Assembly: GCA_001899175.1 (NCBI GenBank)
Contig: MKVH01000024.1
Span: forward strand, 372,001 to 436,000
Length of the DNA: 64,000 nucleotides
Source: Candidatus Kapaibacterium thiocyanatum
GTDB lineage: Bacteria > Bacteroidota > Ignavibacteria > Kapaibacteriales > Kapaibacteriaceae
Reading direction: 5' to 3'
The notes below the pieces were generated by a model, which saw only the letters and a list, made by a program, of their open reading frames with translations, was not told the DNA's origin and did no database searches. Made by a program: the position numbers and the translations under genes. Shown piece after piece: positions 1 to 8,520 of this stretch. Each line of letters opens with the position of its first letter. Position 1 is the stretch's first letter.

Positions 1-1
1 A

Positions 2-880
2 CTGTTCGGCACCGCCGTCGGAAAGGCGATCAACGCCTATGCGAAGGCCGATGGCTTCCCCCGCACCCAGGGCCTGCCGGATTGGGAGTGGCCTCGTTGC
101 GATTCCTGCTGGGAGCCGACTCCACCGAACTTCGCGAAGCCCCTCTCCCCATACTGCGGCACGGTCCGTACGATCGTCCTGAAGAAGGCCGAGCAGTTCC
201 CCGTGGAGCCGAACGTGCCGTTCAGCACACGCAAGGGCTCTCCGTTCTACAAGGCCGCCTACGAAGTGTACATGACGGGCAAGAACCTGACGCCGGAGCA
301 GAAGGAGATCGCCAACTTCTGGAACGACAACCCCGTGGTCACGAGCTACCGTGGGCACTTCGTCTACAATTCCAGACAGATCTCGCCCGGTGGCCACTGG
401 ATGAACATCGCCCAGGAGGTGATGCTGAAGGAAAAGACGGGCATGGTCAAGAGCATGGAAGTCTATACCATGCTGGCCAGCGCCCTGTTCGACGCATTCA
501 CGGCGTGCTGGGCGGAAAAATTCAAGAGCAACCTGATTCGTCCTGTTACCTACATCAACAAGTACATCGACGTCAGTTGGGAACCGTTCCTGCAGACGCC
601 GCCGTTCCCGGAGCATGCCAGCGGTCATAGTACGATCACGGCGGCTGCGGCCGTGGTGCTCACCCACCACTTCGGCGACATGCCCTTCGTGGATTCCACG
701 GAAGTGCCGTTCGGCTTTCCGCCGCGTTCGTTCAAGAGTTTCAAGCACGCTTCCGAGGAAGCAGGCATCTCCAGAATGTATGGCGGTATTCACTACAGGC
801 GCGCCTGCGACGCCGGTGCCCAGCATGGGACCATGATCGGCAATGAAGTGGTTGCCGTGATGAAGATGAAGGAGGAATGA
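2..880 (+). CDS. Vanadium-dependent haloperoxidase / PAP2-like protein (5' end cut off)
   Basis: The reading frame is open from the first bases of the window and ends at TGA 878-880, so only about 292 C-terminal residues are present. The three signature blocks of the vanadium haloperoxidase/acid phosphatase fold occur in order: a K-X6-RP block (KFKSNLIRP), an ASGH block (PEHASGHST, where the family usually has PSGH) and an SR-X5-H block (SRMYGGIH). In the family these residues bind vanadate or phosphate, and the histidines are catalytic. Bacterial members may be haloperoxidases or phosphatases, and sequence alone does not decide. The stop lies just before the start of the HmuY-like lipoprotein gene, and the two are probably cotranscribed. 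Signal peptide and N-terminal helices are outside the window. Confidence 0.8.
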   Translation: MFGTAVGKAINAYAKADGFPRTQGLPDWEWPRCDSCWEPTPPNFAKPLSPYCGTVRTIVLKKAEQFPVEPNVPFSTRKGSPFYKAAYEVYMTGKNLTPEQKEIANFWNDNPVVTSYRGHFVYNSRQISPGGHWMNIAQEVMLKEKTGMVKSMEVYTMLASALFDAFTACWAEKFKSNLIRPVTYINKYIDVSWEPFLQTPPFPEHASGHSTITAAAAVVLTHHFGDMPFVDSTEVPFGFPPRSFKSFKHASEEAGISRMYGGIHYRRACDAGAQHGTMIGNEVVAVMKMKEE

Positions 881-885
881 GAGAT

Positions 886-1509
886 ATGACGAAGACGACG
901 ATCATCGCCGGCATGCTCGGACTGGCCGTTCTCCTGGCGCCGGGCTGCAGCAGCGACACGACGACGGGCCCCGGGCCCGCACCCGTCGTGCAGACGAAGA
1001 CCAACATGCGTCCTGACAGTACCGAGGGATGGCTCTACTATTCGTTCGACGGCGATTCCATCGTTCCGGCTTCGAAGAAGGCGACCGATGAGTGGGACGT
1101 ACGCTTCGCCTACCTGCAAGGGGAGGGCCGTACGCGTACCGTCGACATCGAGCTGAATTCCGGAACGGTCGGCATCGGTGTGACGCAAGGCGCCGTCGTG
1201 ACGTCGCGCTTCGAAGGCTTCGTCAGTATCGACGCGGCACCTGCCTTGCGGTCCGACGACACCGCAGCCGCCAATCGCGTCGTGCCGAACTGCGTGACGT
1301 GCCCCAATGCACTCTTCGTCTACGATCCACTACGACATACGATCAATCCGAGTCCGGACAAGGTCGTACTGGTCCGTACCGGCAAGGGCGGATACGTGAA
1401 GTTCCAGGTGACGAGCATCTACAAGGATGCGGAGGCCAATCCCACGATGCTGACGCCGATGGGATATTATCATCTGCGGTATCAGCATGCGCAGAGCGGG
1501 AAATTCTGA
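886..1509 (+). CDS. HmuY-like lipoprotein
   Basis: A 207-residue lipoprotein precursor: a short basic N-terminus, a hydrophobic stretch and a lipobox LAPGC with the lipidated Cys at about residue 21. An earlier ATG at 877 overlaps the previous stop, but the GGAGG at 871-875 is only one base from it and ten from the ATG at 886, so 886 is preferred. The mature part follows the HmuY pattern: a W-x-YYSF block near the start, a WDVRF block, and a C-terminal block in which VVLVRT is followed by GGYVKFQV and a final YYHLRY strand. HmuY of Porphyromonas is a surface haem-binding protein. Haem binding here is inference, since the axial His residues cannot be checked without alignment. It is probably cotranscribed with the haloperoxidase-like gene. 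Confidence 0.75.
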   Translation: MTKTTIIAGMLGLAVLLAPGCSSDTTTGPGPAPVVQTKTNMRPDSTEGWLYYSFDGDSIVPASKKATDEWDVRFAYLQGEGRTRTVDIELNSGTVGIGVTQGAVVTSRFEGFVSIDAAPALRSDDTAAANRVVPNCVTCPNALFVYDPLRHTINPSPDKVVLVRTGKGGYVKFQVTSIYKDAEANPTMLTPMGYYHLRYQHAQSGKF

Positions 1510-1542
1510 TGCTAACCAACGCAAGTAATCGAGGAGAATGTC

Positions 1543-2526
1543 ATGTACGGTAATCTGAGCATGGTCGAAGCTCCCACGGCGGAGCAGCTCGACGAGGATG
1601 CCGGGAAGCTGGCCGAATTCGAGGAACGCATCGCACGCGGAGAGAAGATCGAACCGCATGACTGGATGCCGAAGGAATACCGGCGTCAGCTCGTCCGCAT
1701 GATCGAACAGCATGCCCATTCCGAAATCATCGGTGCCCTGCCCGAAGGAACATGGATCACCCGTGCACCGGGCTTCAAGCGGAAGCTGGCCCTCATGGCG
1801 AAGGTCCAGGATGAAGTGGGCCATGCCCAGCTTCTCTACAGCGCTGCCGAGACGCTCGGCAAGCCGCGCGAGAAGATGATCGACGATCTCCTCAACGGAA
1901 AGTCGAAATATTCGAACGTCTTCAACTATCCTGCGATGACGTGGGCCGATACGGCCGTGATCGCATGGCTCATCGACGCCGCCGCCATCATCAACCAGGT
2001 GGCGAATTCGAAGGGCTCCTATGCACCGTACTGCCGTGCGCTCGAACGCATCTGCCAGGAGGAATCCTTCCACCTGAAGTACGGTTACGATAACGTCGTG
2101 ACGCTCGCGACCGGAACGCCGAAGCAGCGCGAGATGGTGCAGGCCGCCCTGAACCGCTGGTGGCGTCCGATCATGCACTTCTTCGGTCCGCCCGACACCA
2201 TGAGCCAGCATACGGAGAAGCTCATGAAGTGGAAGGTCAAGATGGCCACCAACGACGATATGCGTCAGCAGTTCTTCAACCAGTACGTACCGAAGATCTG
2301 GGAACTGGGGCTCACCGTGCCCGATCCCGAGCTGAAGAAGGATCCCGTCACGGGTATCTGGGCCTACGGGGATCCGGACTGGGACGAGTTCAAGCGTGTG
2401 ATCAACGGCGACGGCCCGTGCAACAAGGAACGTCTTGCCGTGCGTCGCATGAGCGAGGAACAGGGTGAATGGGTGCGCCGCGCCCTCGCCAAGCCGAATC
2501 AGAAATACGTCGTGCCGTTGTCCTAA
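1543..2526 (+). CDS. paaA: 1,2-phenylacetyl-CoA epoxidase subunit A (PaaA)
   Basis: A 327-residue protein that aligns by eye along its length with E. coli PaaA (309 residues), sharing blocks such as [51 protein letters not shown] and VINGDG-CN-ERL. The ferritin-like diiron ligands are visible as E61, the E91-x2-H94 pair and the E174-x2-H177 pair. In the known complex PaaA is the catalytic subunit that epoxidises the aromatic ring of phenylacetyl-CoA, needing PaaC as partner and PaaE as reductase. None of paaB, C, D or E is beside it. GAGGAG lies seven bases before the ATG. The next gene starts 15 bases after the stop, so an operon with the following membrane proteins is likely. Confidence 0.93.
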   Translation: MYGNLSMVEAPTAEQLDEDAGKLAEFEERIARGEKIEPHDWMPKEYRRQLVRMIEQHAHSEIIGALPEGTWITRAPGFKRKLALMAKVQDEVGHAQLLYSAAETLGKPREKMIDDLLNGKSKYSNVFNYPAMTWADTAVIAWLIDAAAIINQVANSKGSYAPYCRALERICQEESFHLKYGYDNVVTLATGTPKQREMVQAALNRWWRPIMHFFGPPDTMSQHTEKLMKWKVKMATNDDMRQQFFNQYVPKIWELGLTVPDPELKKDPVTGIWAYGDPDWDEFKRVINGDGPCNKERLAVRRMSEEQGEWVRRALAKPNQKYVVPLS

Positions 2527-2541
2527 CCTTCCTGCGGGCTG

Positions 2542-3804
2542 ATGAGTATGAACGGCCTGTTCAATTCCTCTGCGTGGAATCCATGGGTGGCACTCATGGA
2601 GGCCTTGCTGATCGGTCTGCTGATCGGCGCGCAGCGGGAAACGGCCAAGACGGGAAGCAGCATCGGTCTGCGGGACATGATGCTGATCGCAGCCATCGCC
2701 TTCGTCTGCGGATGGCTGCAGGTGACGGGGCTGACGATCGTATGCGTCATTGCCATCGTGACGATGCTCATCGCCCTGCGCCTACGCGACCGGGATCATG
2801 TAGGCATCACGACGGAACTGGCAGGCCTCGCCGTCTTCGGCCTGGCCTATATGGTGTCCGTGCCGTCGGCTTCGGATTACGTCGAAGTCGTGATCGCTCT
2901 GGCAGTCGTGCTGACCCTCGTCCTCGAAGCGAAGGCGCGCGTCAAGAAGTTCTTCCGCGAGACGATCACCGATATCGAATTCACCGATACGGTGAAGTTC
3001 CTCGCCCTCATCTTCGTCATCTATCCCATCCTCCCGAACGGACGCTACGGCCCGAACGAGTTCTTTTCGCCTGCGGGTCTATGGACCGCCGTCATTCTCG
3101 TCACGGGCGTCTCATGGGTCGGATACTTCCTCGAAAAATTCCTTGGTCCTTCGCTCGGCAAGAAGATCGTCGCAATCCTCGGAGGCCTCGCCTCGACGAC
3201 GGCGTCGACGTCGGCCTTCGCCGGCGAAGTACGTCGTGACGGTACGCAGTTGAACAGTTGCTGGCAGGCCGCCACACTGTCGAACGCCATGCAGTTTCCG
3301 CGCGTGCTCGTGCTGCTTGCCGTCTTCCTTCCCGATCTCGCATGGAGCTTCGTCGTGCCGTTGATGACGGCCTTCGTGGCTGGAGTGGTCCTGAGCTTCG
3401 TCATCGGTCTGCGAGGCAACGGAAGCAAGGAAGCCGTGCCGATGGAACTGCGCAATCCGCTGTCCTTCGTTCCTGCGATCTTCTTCGCCGTCCTGCTCGC
3501 GGCCGTCTCCTTCGTGAGTACGGCAGCCACGCAGTACTATGGAGGTTCGGCCTTCATGGTGACGAGTGCGATCGGCGGTCTGGTCGATGCCGACGTCATC
3601 ACGCTGACGGCAGCCGATCTCCTCCGCGGTGGGCACATCGATGCGGCCATGGCCCGCAATGCCATCTTCATCGCCATCGCAGCCAATGCCGTCGTGAAGA
3701 ACGTCATCGCCCTCGTGAGCGGTACGCCGGCCTTCGCATGGCGCATGCTGATCACGTTCTGCGTCCTGCTGGCATTCACCCTGTTGCCGATGCTGTTCCT
3801 ATGA
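2542..3804 (+). CDS. MgtC/SapB family membrane protein with DUF4010
   Basis: A 420-residue integral membrane protein with roughly a dozen hydrophobic segments. The N-terminal third has the MgtC signature (EALLIGLLIGAQRE followed by GLRDMMLI). The C-terminal two thirds correspond to DUF4010, with the conserved GGLASTTASTSA block near residues 213-224 and a GGLVDADVITL block near residue 350. The two-domain form belongs to the COG3174 type, whose function is not established. MgtC itself modulates the F-type ATPase and magnesium stress in other bacteria, which should not be transferred here. The gene ends in an ATGA overlap with the following outer-membrane protein gene. Confidence 0.85.
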   Translation: MSMNGLFNSSAWNPWVALMEALLIGLLIGAQRETAKTGSSIGLRDMMLIAAIAFVCGWLQVTGLTIVCVIAIVTMLIALRLRDRDHVGITTELAGLAVFGLAYMVSVPSASDYVEVVIALAVVLTLVLEAKARVKKFFRETITDIEFTDTVKFLALIFVIYPILPNGRYGPNEFFSPAGLWTAVILVTGVSWVGYFLEKFLGPSLGKKIVAILGGLASTTASTSAFAGEVRRDGTQLNSCWQAATLSNAMQFPRVLVLLAVFLPDLAWSFVVPLMTAFVAGVVLSFVIGLRGNGSKEAVPMELRNPLSFVPAIFFAVLLAAVSFVSTAATQYYGGSAFMVTSAIGGLVDADVITLTAADLLRGGHIDAAMARNAIFIAIAANAVVKNVIALVSGTPAFAWRMLITFCVLLAFTLLPMLFL

Positions 3805-5165
3805 TGCATCGCATCCTCGTCCTGCTGGCGATATGCGCGTCGGTATCGGTCCATGCCCAGGACTCGCACTACTGGAATATCCACTACGGCACGTCGGGCA
3901 CGCTGCTCGGTGGTGCCGTCATCGGCAGCGCCCGCGATCTCAGCGCCATCTTCTACAATCCCGGAGCGCTCGGGGGGCATGTATCGCCCGGTCTCAGTCT
4001 CGGTACGCAGGTCTTCGAGCTCAGCAATCTGAGCGTCAACAATGCCGGTGACGGCGGCAGCAGTATCGATTATCTGAGTATAGATCCCACGAGTGGCCTG
4101 GTGGCGGGTCAGCTCCGGTTCGATACGACGCTCGTCGATCGCTGGACGTACGGACTGCTCGCTCGCCAGGTCTTCTCCTTCCGCCTGAACGACAGACGTC
4201 AGGACGTGCTCGACGTGGACGACCAGCGCTATGGCCTGTATCGGGACATCTTCGTCACCCAGGACATGTCCGAATACTGGGGCGGGATCTCATGGGCACG
4301 CCCACTCAACGGCAACATCAGCGTAGGAGTGACGATGTTCGGTGCCTTCCGCAGTCATAACCGTCGTGGCGAGTTGCGCGCCATCCTCACGCAACGCGAG
4401 GGCAAGGTCAGCGGTCTCGATGACGTCGGTCACCTTCAGTATTTCGCCGCACGTCTGCTTTGGAAAGCCGGCGTCTCCATCCACTACGGGCGCTGGTCGT
4501 TCGGTGCCACGTTCACCACGCCGGGCCTGCACGTTCTCGGCAGTGGCGATGCCTACGTCTCCAACCACGTCATCGGCTTCAGCGTTCTCGATTCCACCAT
4601 CAAGGATGTATCGATGGTGACGGATCAACGGGATATCGCCGCCCGCCACAATTCGCCGATGTCGGTGGGGGTCGGTGCCGCCTATCTCTTCGGCAACAGG
4701 ATGCGTCTGCACTGCAGTGCGGAATGGTTCGATGGAGTGCGTTCCTACGACGTCGTGGATACCCATCCGGACACCACGCTCGTCAGCGGAACGCCCGTCG
4801 TACCGGTCGTGCGCGAACAACTCCGCAGTGTGCTCAACGCCGGTATCGGACTGGAATACATGCCAACCGATCTGAGGACGTACTTCTTCAGTATCGTCTC
4901 GGACATGAGTGCCGTCGATCCGGGTGCCGAAGCATCGCTCGCCATCTCGACCTGGAACATCATCCATCTGACCGGTGGAGCGGTCTTCGCCTTCGGGCCC
5001 TTCACCGTCACGGCCGGACTCGGTTATGCTTTCGGCAGTTCGTCGGAGTTTCCCCGCACCGTCGCCACGACCGTGCTCGACGACATCCTCAACGGTTCCG
5101 ATCGGCCGGCGACGGTCCGATGGCAGCGCCTGCGGCTGCTCGCCGGTGTGGGATATACGATGTAG
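3801..5165 (+). CDS. FadL/OmpP1-like outer-membrane protein
   Basis: A 454-residue exported protein with a signal peptide ending near VSVHAQ. Shortly after it comes the block SARDLSAIFYNPGALGG, which resembles the N-terminal hatch region of FadL/TodX-type hydrocarbon channels (the family has a similar ...AMFFNPA). The remainder alternates short amphipathic strands, has GVGAAYLF and GIGLEYMP blocks, and ends in aromatic-methionine (GYTM) as a barrel terminus would. The ATG at 3801 overlaps the preceding stop (ATGA), so it should be coupled to the DUF4010 gene. FadL relatives move fatty acids or aromatic hydrocarbons across the outer membrane, which would fit a nearby PaaA, but substrate and family membership are inferred. 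Confidence 0.6.
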   Translation: MMHRILVLLAICASVSVHAQDSHYWNIHYGTSGTLLGGAVIGSARDLSAIFYNPGALGGHVSPGLSLGTQVFELSNLSVNNAGDGGSSIDYLSIDPTSGLVAGQLRFDTTLVDRWTYGLLARQVFSFRLNDRRQDVLDVDDQRYGLYRDIFVTQDMSEYWGGISWARPLNGNISVGVTMFGAFRSHNRRGELRAILTQREGKVSGLDDVGHLQYFAARLLWKAGVSIHYGRWSFGATFTTPGLHVLGSGDAYVSNHVIGFSVLDSTIKDVSMVTDQRDIAARHNSPMSVGVGAAYLFGNRMRLHCSAEWFDGVRSYDVVDTHPDTTLVSGTPVVPVVREQLRSVLNAGIGLEYMPTDLRTYFFSIVSDMSAVDPGAEASLAISTWNIIHLTGGAVFAFGPFTVTAGLGYAFGSSSEFPRTVATTVLDDILNGSDRPATVRWQRLRLLAGVGYTM

Positions 5166-5248
5166 CATGTTCCGCTGATCATGATGCGGACCGTTTCCGT
5201 AATTTCGTCGGGCTTCGTCGTCTTTTTCATCATTTCCACGATCAAGTC

Positions 5249-6046
5249 ATGCGTCCCATTCCGCATCCTGCCGATCCGTCGGATACGCTTCAGTATTTCG
5301 CGGCCTTCGTGGAGCTCGTACGGATCCTGCGTGCGGACTGTCCGTGGGACATGAAACAGACGCACGAGTCCATCTCCCATCTCCTGATAGAAGAAGCCTA
5401 CGAAACGCTGGAAGCCATCTCTTCCGGCAACGACAAGGAATTCTCGAAGGAGCTCGGAGATCTCCTCCTGCACGTCGTCATGCATGGCGTGATGGCCGAG
5501 CAGCGCGGTGCCTTCTCGCTGAGGGACGTGATCCATAACGAATTCACCAAGCTCGTGAATCGTCATCCCCACGTTTTCGGCGACGAAGTGGCCGAGAACG
5601 AGGCCAAGGTGCTGGAGAACTGGGAAAAGCTCAAGATGAACGAAGGTCGTACGTCGATCCTCGACGGTGTGCCGAAGTCCCTGCCAGCGGCCCTGCGCGC
5701 CCAGCGCGTACAGGACAAGGCGGCCAACGTGGGCTTCGACTGGCACGATCGCAGGGACGTATGGGCGAAGGTCGACGAAGAACTGCAGGAGCTGAAGGTC
5801 GAGATCGATGCGGACGACAAGGGCGGTGTGAAGCGTGAGTTCGGTGACGTCCTGTTCGCCCTCGTCAATGCGGCGCGTCATGAAGGCATTATCGCCGAGG
5901 ATTCGCTGCACATGACCATCAATACCTTCATGCGCCGTTTTCAACATATCGAAGCGCGTGCGCGCGAACACAACAGAGCCCTGACCGACATGAATCTGGA
6001 AGAGATGGATCGGTACTGGGATGAGGCCAAAAGAGCTGAGAAATGA
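5249..6046 (+). CDS. mazG: Nucleoside triphosphate pyrophosphohydrolase MazG
   Basis: A 265-residue protein of the usual length for two-domain MazG (E. coli 263). The N-terminal domain carries the family blocks LRADCPWDMKQTHESI, LIEEAYETLEAI (the EExxE metal site) and ELGDLLLHVVMH (ExxD). The C-terminal domain repeats them as KVDEELQELKVEI and EFGDVLFALVNAARH. MazG hydrolyses NTPs to NMP plus pyrophosphate in the cytoplasm and lowers (p)ppGpp or oxidised nucleotides in other bacteria. The start chosen is the ATG before RPIPHP, after an 83-base gap from the outer-membrane protein gene. The stop overlaps the next start as ATGA. Confidence 0.95.
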   Translation: MRPIPHPADPSDTLQYFAAFVELVRILRADCPWDMKQTHESISHLLIEEAYETLEAISSGNDKEFSKELGDLLLHVVMHGVMAEQRGAFSLRDVIHNEFTKLVNRHPHVFGDEVAENEAKVLENWEKLKMNEGRTSILDGVPKSLPAALRAQRVQDKAANVGFDWHDRRDVWAKVDEELQELKVEIDADDKGGVKREFGDVLFALVNAARHEGIIAEDSLHMTINTFMRRFQHIEARAREHNRALTDMNLEEMDRYWDEAKRAEK

Positions 6047-7260
6047 AGCATATACTGACCCTTGCCTTCCTTCTGTCGATCATCGCGGCCCTTGCCGCCT
6101 GCACATCGGATACCAGCGATAAGCGGCCTGCCGACGCAGCCCGCACCACGGGTGACACGGCTGCGGCCGATACCGTGAAGAAGGCGAAACGGCTGAATGC
6201 CGACGGTATCGATACCGTGACGTTCAATGTCACGGATACCACCATCACGCTGAAGCAGCAGAACTTCCCGACACCGGGCGGACGGGTCGTGAACGTCATG
6301 GTCACCGGCGTGGATTCTCGTCTCGGCGATCCCATGGGCCATGCCGATGCCAACCACCTCGTGCGCTTCTTCCTCGATTCGGGTTTCGTCGAAATCATCT
6401 CCATTCCACGCGATACGCCGAGCGATGCCGGATTCGACGATACGACAGGATTGAACAAACTCACGAACGTGCGTGCGAATCGCGGACGCAACTCCTATCT
6501 GAAGGCAGTCTGCGAGATCGCCAACGTGCCGAAGATCGACTATTACGTCGAATTCGGATTCTCGCAGGCCATCGGCCTGCTCGAAATGCTCGGATACAAG
6601 GACAACGCAGCGAGCACGTTGCGTGTGCTCCGGTCGCGTCAGGCCTATAGCGCCGGAGATTTTCAACGTGTTTATAATCAGGGGCAGTTTATGCGCCAGA
6701 TCATGCTCAGGCACTTCGAGAAGACGGATGGCCTGATCGGGGATCTCGCCCTGCGAGCCGCACTGGCACTGGTGGAGACGAACCTGTCCTACGATGCCTG
6801 CTCGAACGTCCTCGACGAACTGCGCAGCCACGGCTTCGGAACGGATGCCTCACGCGTATGGGTCCGGCTGAAGCCCGCCATGATCTCGAAATTCACGGTC
6901 TACGACTTCAGCGTGGAGAACGTCAACGAAATCAACAAACAGATCGATCACAAGATCCATCGTCTCGGTCTGGACAGTGTGCAGATCAACGAGGATACCT
7001 ACGAACGACGTCTGTCGCGCCTTGTCGAGAAAGCGGCGGCAGACAGCGCCAGGTCACCGGGTAGCGTGATACGTCTGCTGCGCCGTGCATACGAACAGCG
7101 TGCCTGGCTTCAGGTGTCGGAACAGGGCAGGCGCCGTCAGTATCGCGATCGTATGTGCGGTCTGCTCGGAAGCGCCTATCGTCGCACGAAGAACCATGCG
7201 GCCGCCCAGGCCATCGATTCCTACCTCCAGTTGGAGAACGGCGTCAGCGGAGATAGGTAA
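6043..7260 (+). CDS. LytR-CpsA-Psr (LCP)-like lipoprotein
   Basis: A 405-residue lipoprotein precursor with lipobox LAAC (Cys20). Residues about 75-230 follow the LCP order: VMVTGVDSR at the start, a DANHLVRFF block in place of the usual RSDTMML, IISIPRDT, LNKLTNV, a KIDYYVEFGFSQAIGLLEMLG block and finally AGDFQRVYNQGQFMRQIM. In Gram-positives LCP enzymes transfer undecaprenyl-phosphate-linked glycopolymers to peptidoglycan. Here the lipid anchor would hold the domain on the periplasmic side, and its substrate is unknown. The C-terminal 170 residues are helical and Arg/Ala-rich, possibly TPR-like. The gene overlaps mazG by ATGA, and its last 17 bases overlap the end of the opposing EnvC-like gene. 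Confidence 0.7.
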   Translation: MKHILTLAFLLSIIAALAACTSDTSDKRPADAARTTGDTAAADTVKKAKRLNADGIDTVTFNVTDTTITLKQQNFPTPGGRVVNVMVTGVDSRLGDPMGHADANHLVRFFLDSGFVEIISIPRDTPSDAGFDDTTGLNKLTNVRANRGRNSYLKAVCEIANVPKIDYYVEFGFSQAIGLLEMLGYKDNAASTLRVLRSRQAYSAGDFQRVYNQGQFMRQIMLRHFEKTDGLIGDLALRAALALVETNLSYDACSNVLDELRSHGFGTDASRVWVRLKPAMISKFTVYDFSVENVNEINKQIDHKIHRLGLDSVQINEDTYERRLSRLVEKAAADSARSPGSVIRLLRRAYEQRAWLQVSEQGRRRQYRDRMCGLLGSAYRRTKNHAAAQAIDSYLQLENGVSGDR

Positions 7261-8512
7261 GGGGATTCAGCCGTTCACGTCCCCGCCATAACTCGAAGTG
7301 GACGAAGGTGCCGTCCACCGACTCGCCGCTCGTCCCCACGAGCGTCCCGGAACGTACGGTGCTACCGCTCCGCACGTTGACCGTGGCGAGATTGGCATAG
7401 ACGGAGCGGAAACCGTTGTGATGATCGACGATGACGAGGGAGCCGAAGCCGGGCAACCAGCTTACGGACGAAACCTCTCCTGCGCCGACGCACAGGACGC
7501 TGGTGCCGAGGGCACACCGGATGTCGATACCGGGATTCTCCAGCACGGTGCCGGTTTCGGGATTACTGTAGCTGCCATATCCATGAACCAGTGCGCGTGA
7601 AGCCGTAGGCCACGGAAGGGACTTCGCCCCGAATCCGCCGGTGATCGGTCCTCCCGTCGATACATCGTCTTCCATGGGCTGGTTTCCTGGCTTCGCCGAC
7701 GCACGTGGCGTCTTCTTCGAGTTCCGCGCCAGGGCTTCCCTGCGCTTCCTTTCGCGCTCCGCGGCGCGTGCGGCTTCACGCGCACGACGATCGCGCTCGG
7801 CGCGGGCCACCAGATCTCCGATGATCGAGCGCATACGTTGCGCGCTTTCCTTCTTCTTCTGCAGTTCCTGTACCAGCAGGCGTTTGTCGGACTGGATACG
7901 GCGTATCTGCTTCTGGCTGCCCGCGATGGTGGAGGAAAGGCGCTGCTGTTCCTGTTCCTTGGATGTCAGGACCTGATTCTTCGTCGTCGCATACTCGTTC
8001 AGCAGTTCCTGCTGTGAGGCCAGGGAATCGCGGAGACTCGACATGCGTGCGCGATAGGCCGAGACCTGTGCCGAGATGGAGCGGAAAAGTTCGTTCGTCG
8101 TCGTGGAGCGGGGCGGAAGGCCTTTCCGCGTGGCGCGCAGTTCGATGAGACTGCGTGCCGCACGTTCATAGGCGTCTTCCGTCTTCTGCAATGCATTCCG
8201 TGTGGAGGCGATCTGCGTTTCCAGTGTCGATGCCGAATCCTGCAGGGACTGAAGTTCAGCTTCGAGCGTGGCGATGAAGGAAGATACCCTGTGCTGCTGA
8301 CGCTGGGCCGAGCCGAGAGTCCGCATGGCCTTCGACTCGTTGCCGCTCAGGGCATCGATCTTCTTCTTCGTTGCCGTGATCGATGAACGCAGGCGTTCCA
8401 GCTCACGCTTCTTCGTCGAGATCTGCGACTGCGCCGAAAGTGGTACGCAGTACGCTGCAAGCAGCATGCAGATGACGGTGAAGAGCGTATGGCGTGCGGA
8501 ATACCTGGTCAT
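7244..8512 (-). CDS. EnvC-like murein hydrolase activator (degenerate LytM/M23 domain)
   Basis: A 422-residue periplasmic protein: a signal peptide ending near LSAQSQ, about 220 residues of coiled coil rich in Gln, Lys, Arg and Glu, a basic Ala/Arg-rich linker, and a C-terminal LytM domain at about 305-422. The M23 zinc motif HxxxD appears as NPGID (His to Asn), and the HxH motif as FVH (first His to Phe), so the domain should not bind zinc. This matches E. coli EnvC, whose non-catalytic LytM domain activates the amidases AmiA/B at division sites. That role is inferred from architecture. The gene lies eight bases downstream of murA and is probably cotranscribed with it. Confidence 0.82.
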   Translation of the reverse strand: MTRYSARHTLFTVICMLLAAYCVPLSAQSQISTKKRELERLRSSITATKKKIDALSGNESKAMRTLGSAQRQQHRVSSFIATLEAELQSLQDSASTLETQIASTRNALQKTEDAYERAARSLIELRATRKGLPPRSTTTNELFRSISAQVSAYRARMSSLRDSLASQQELLNEYATTKNQVLTSKEQEQQRLSSTIAGSQKQIRRIQSDKRLLVQELQKKKESAQRMRSIIGDLVARAERDRRAREAARAAERERKRREALARNSKKTPRASAKPGNQPMEDDVSTGGPITGGFGAKSLPWPTASRALVHGYGSYSNPETGTVLENPGIDIRCALGTSVLCVGAGEVSSVSWLPGFGSLVIVDHHNGFRSVYANLATVNVRSGSTVRSGTLVGTSGESVDGTFVHFELWRGRERLNPLTYLR

Positions 8513-8520
8513 ATCGTGAT

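Noticed and set aside
3258-3800. Upstream extension of the FadL-like reading frame
   Set aside because: This part overlaps the DUF4010 gene and translates to Arg-rich sequence. The signal peptide begins at 3801.
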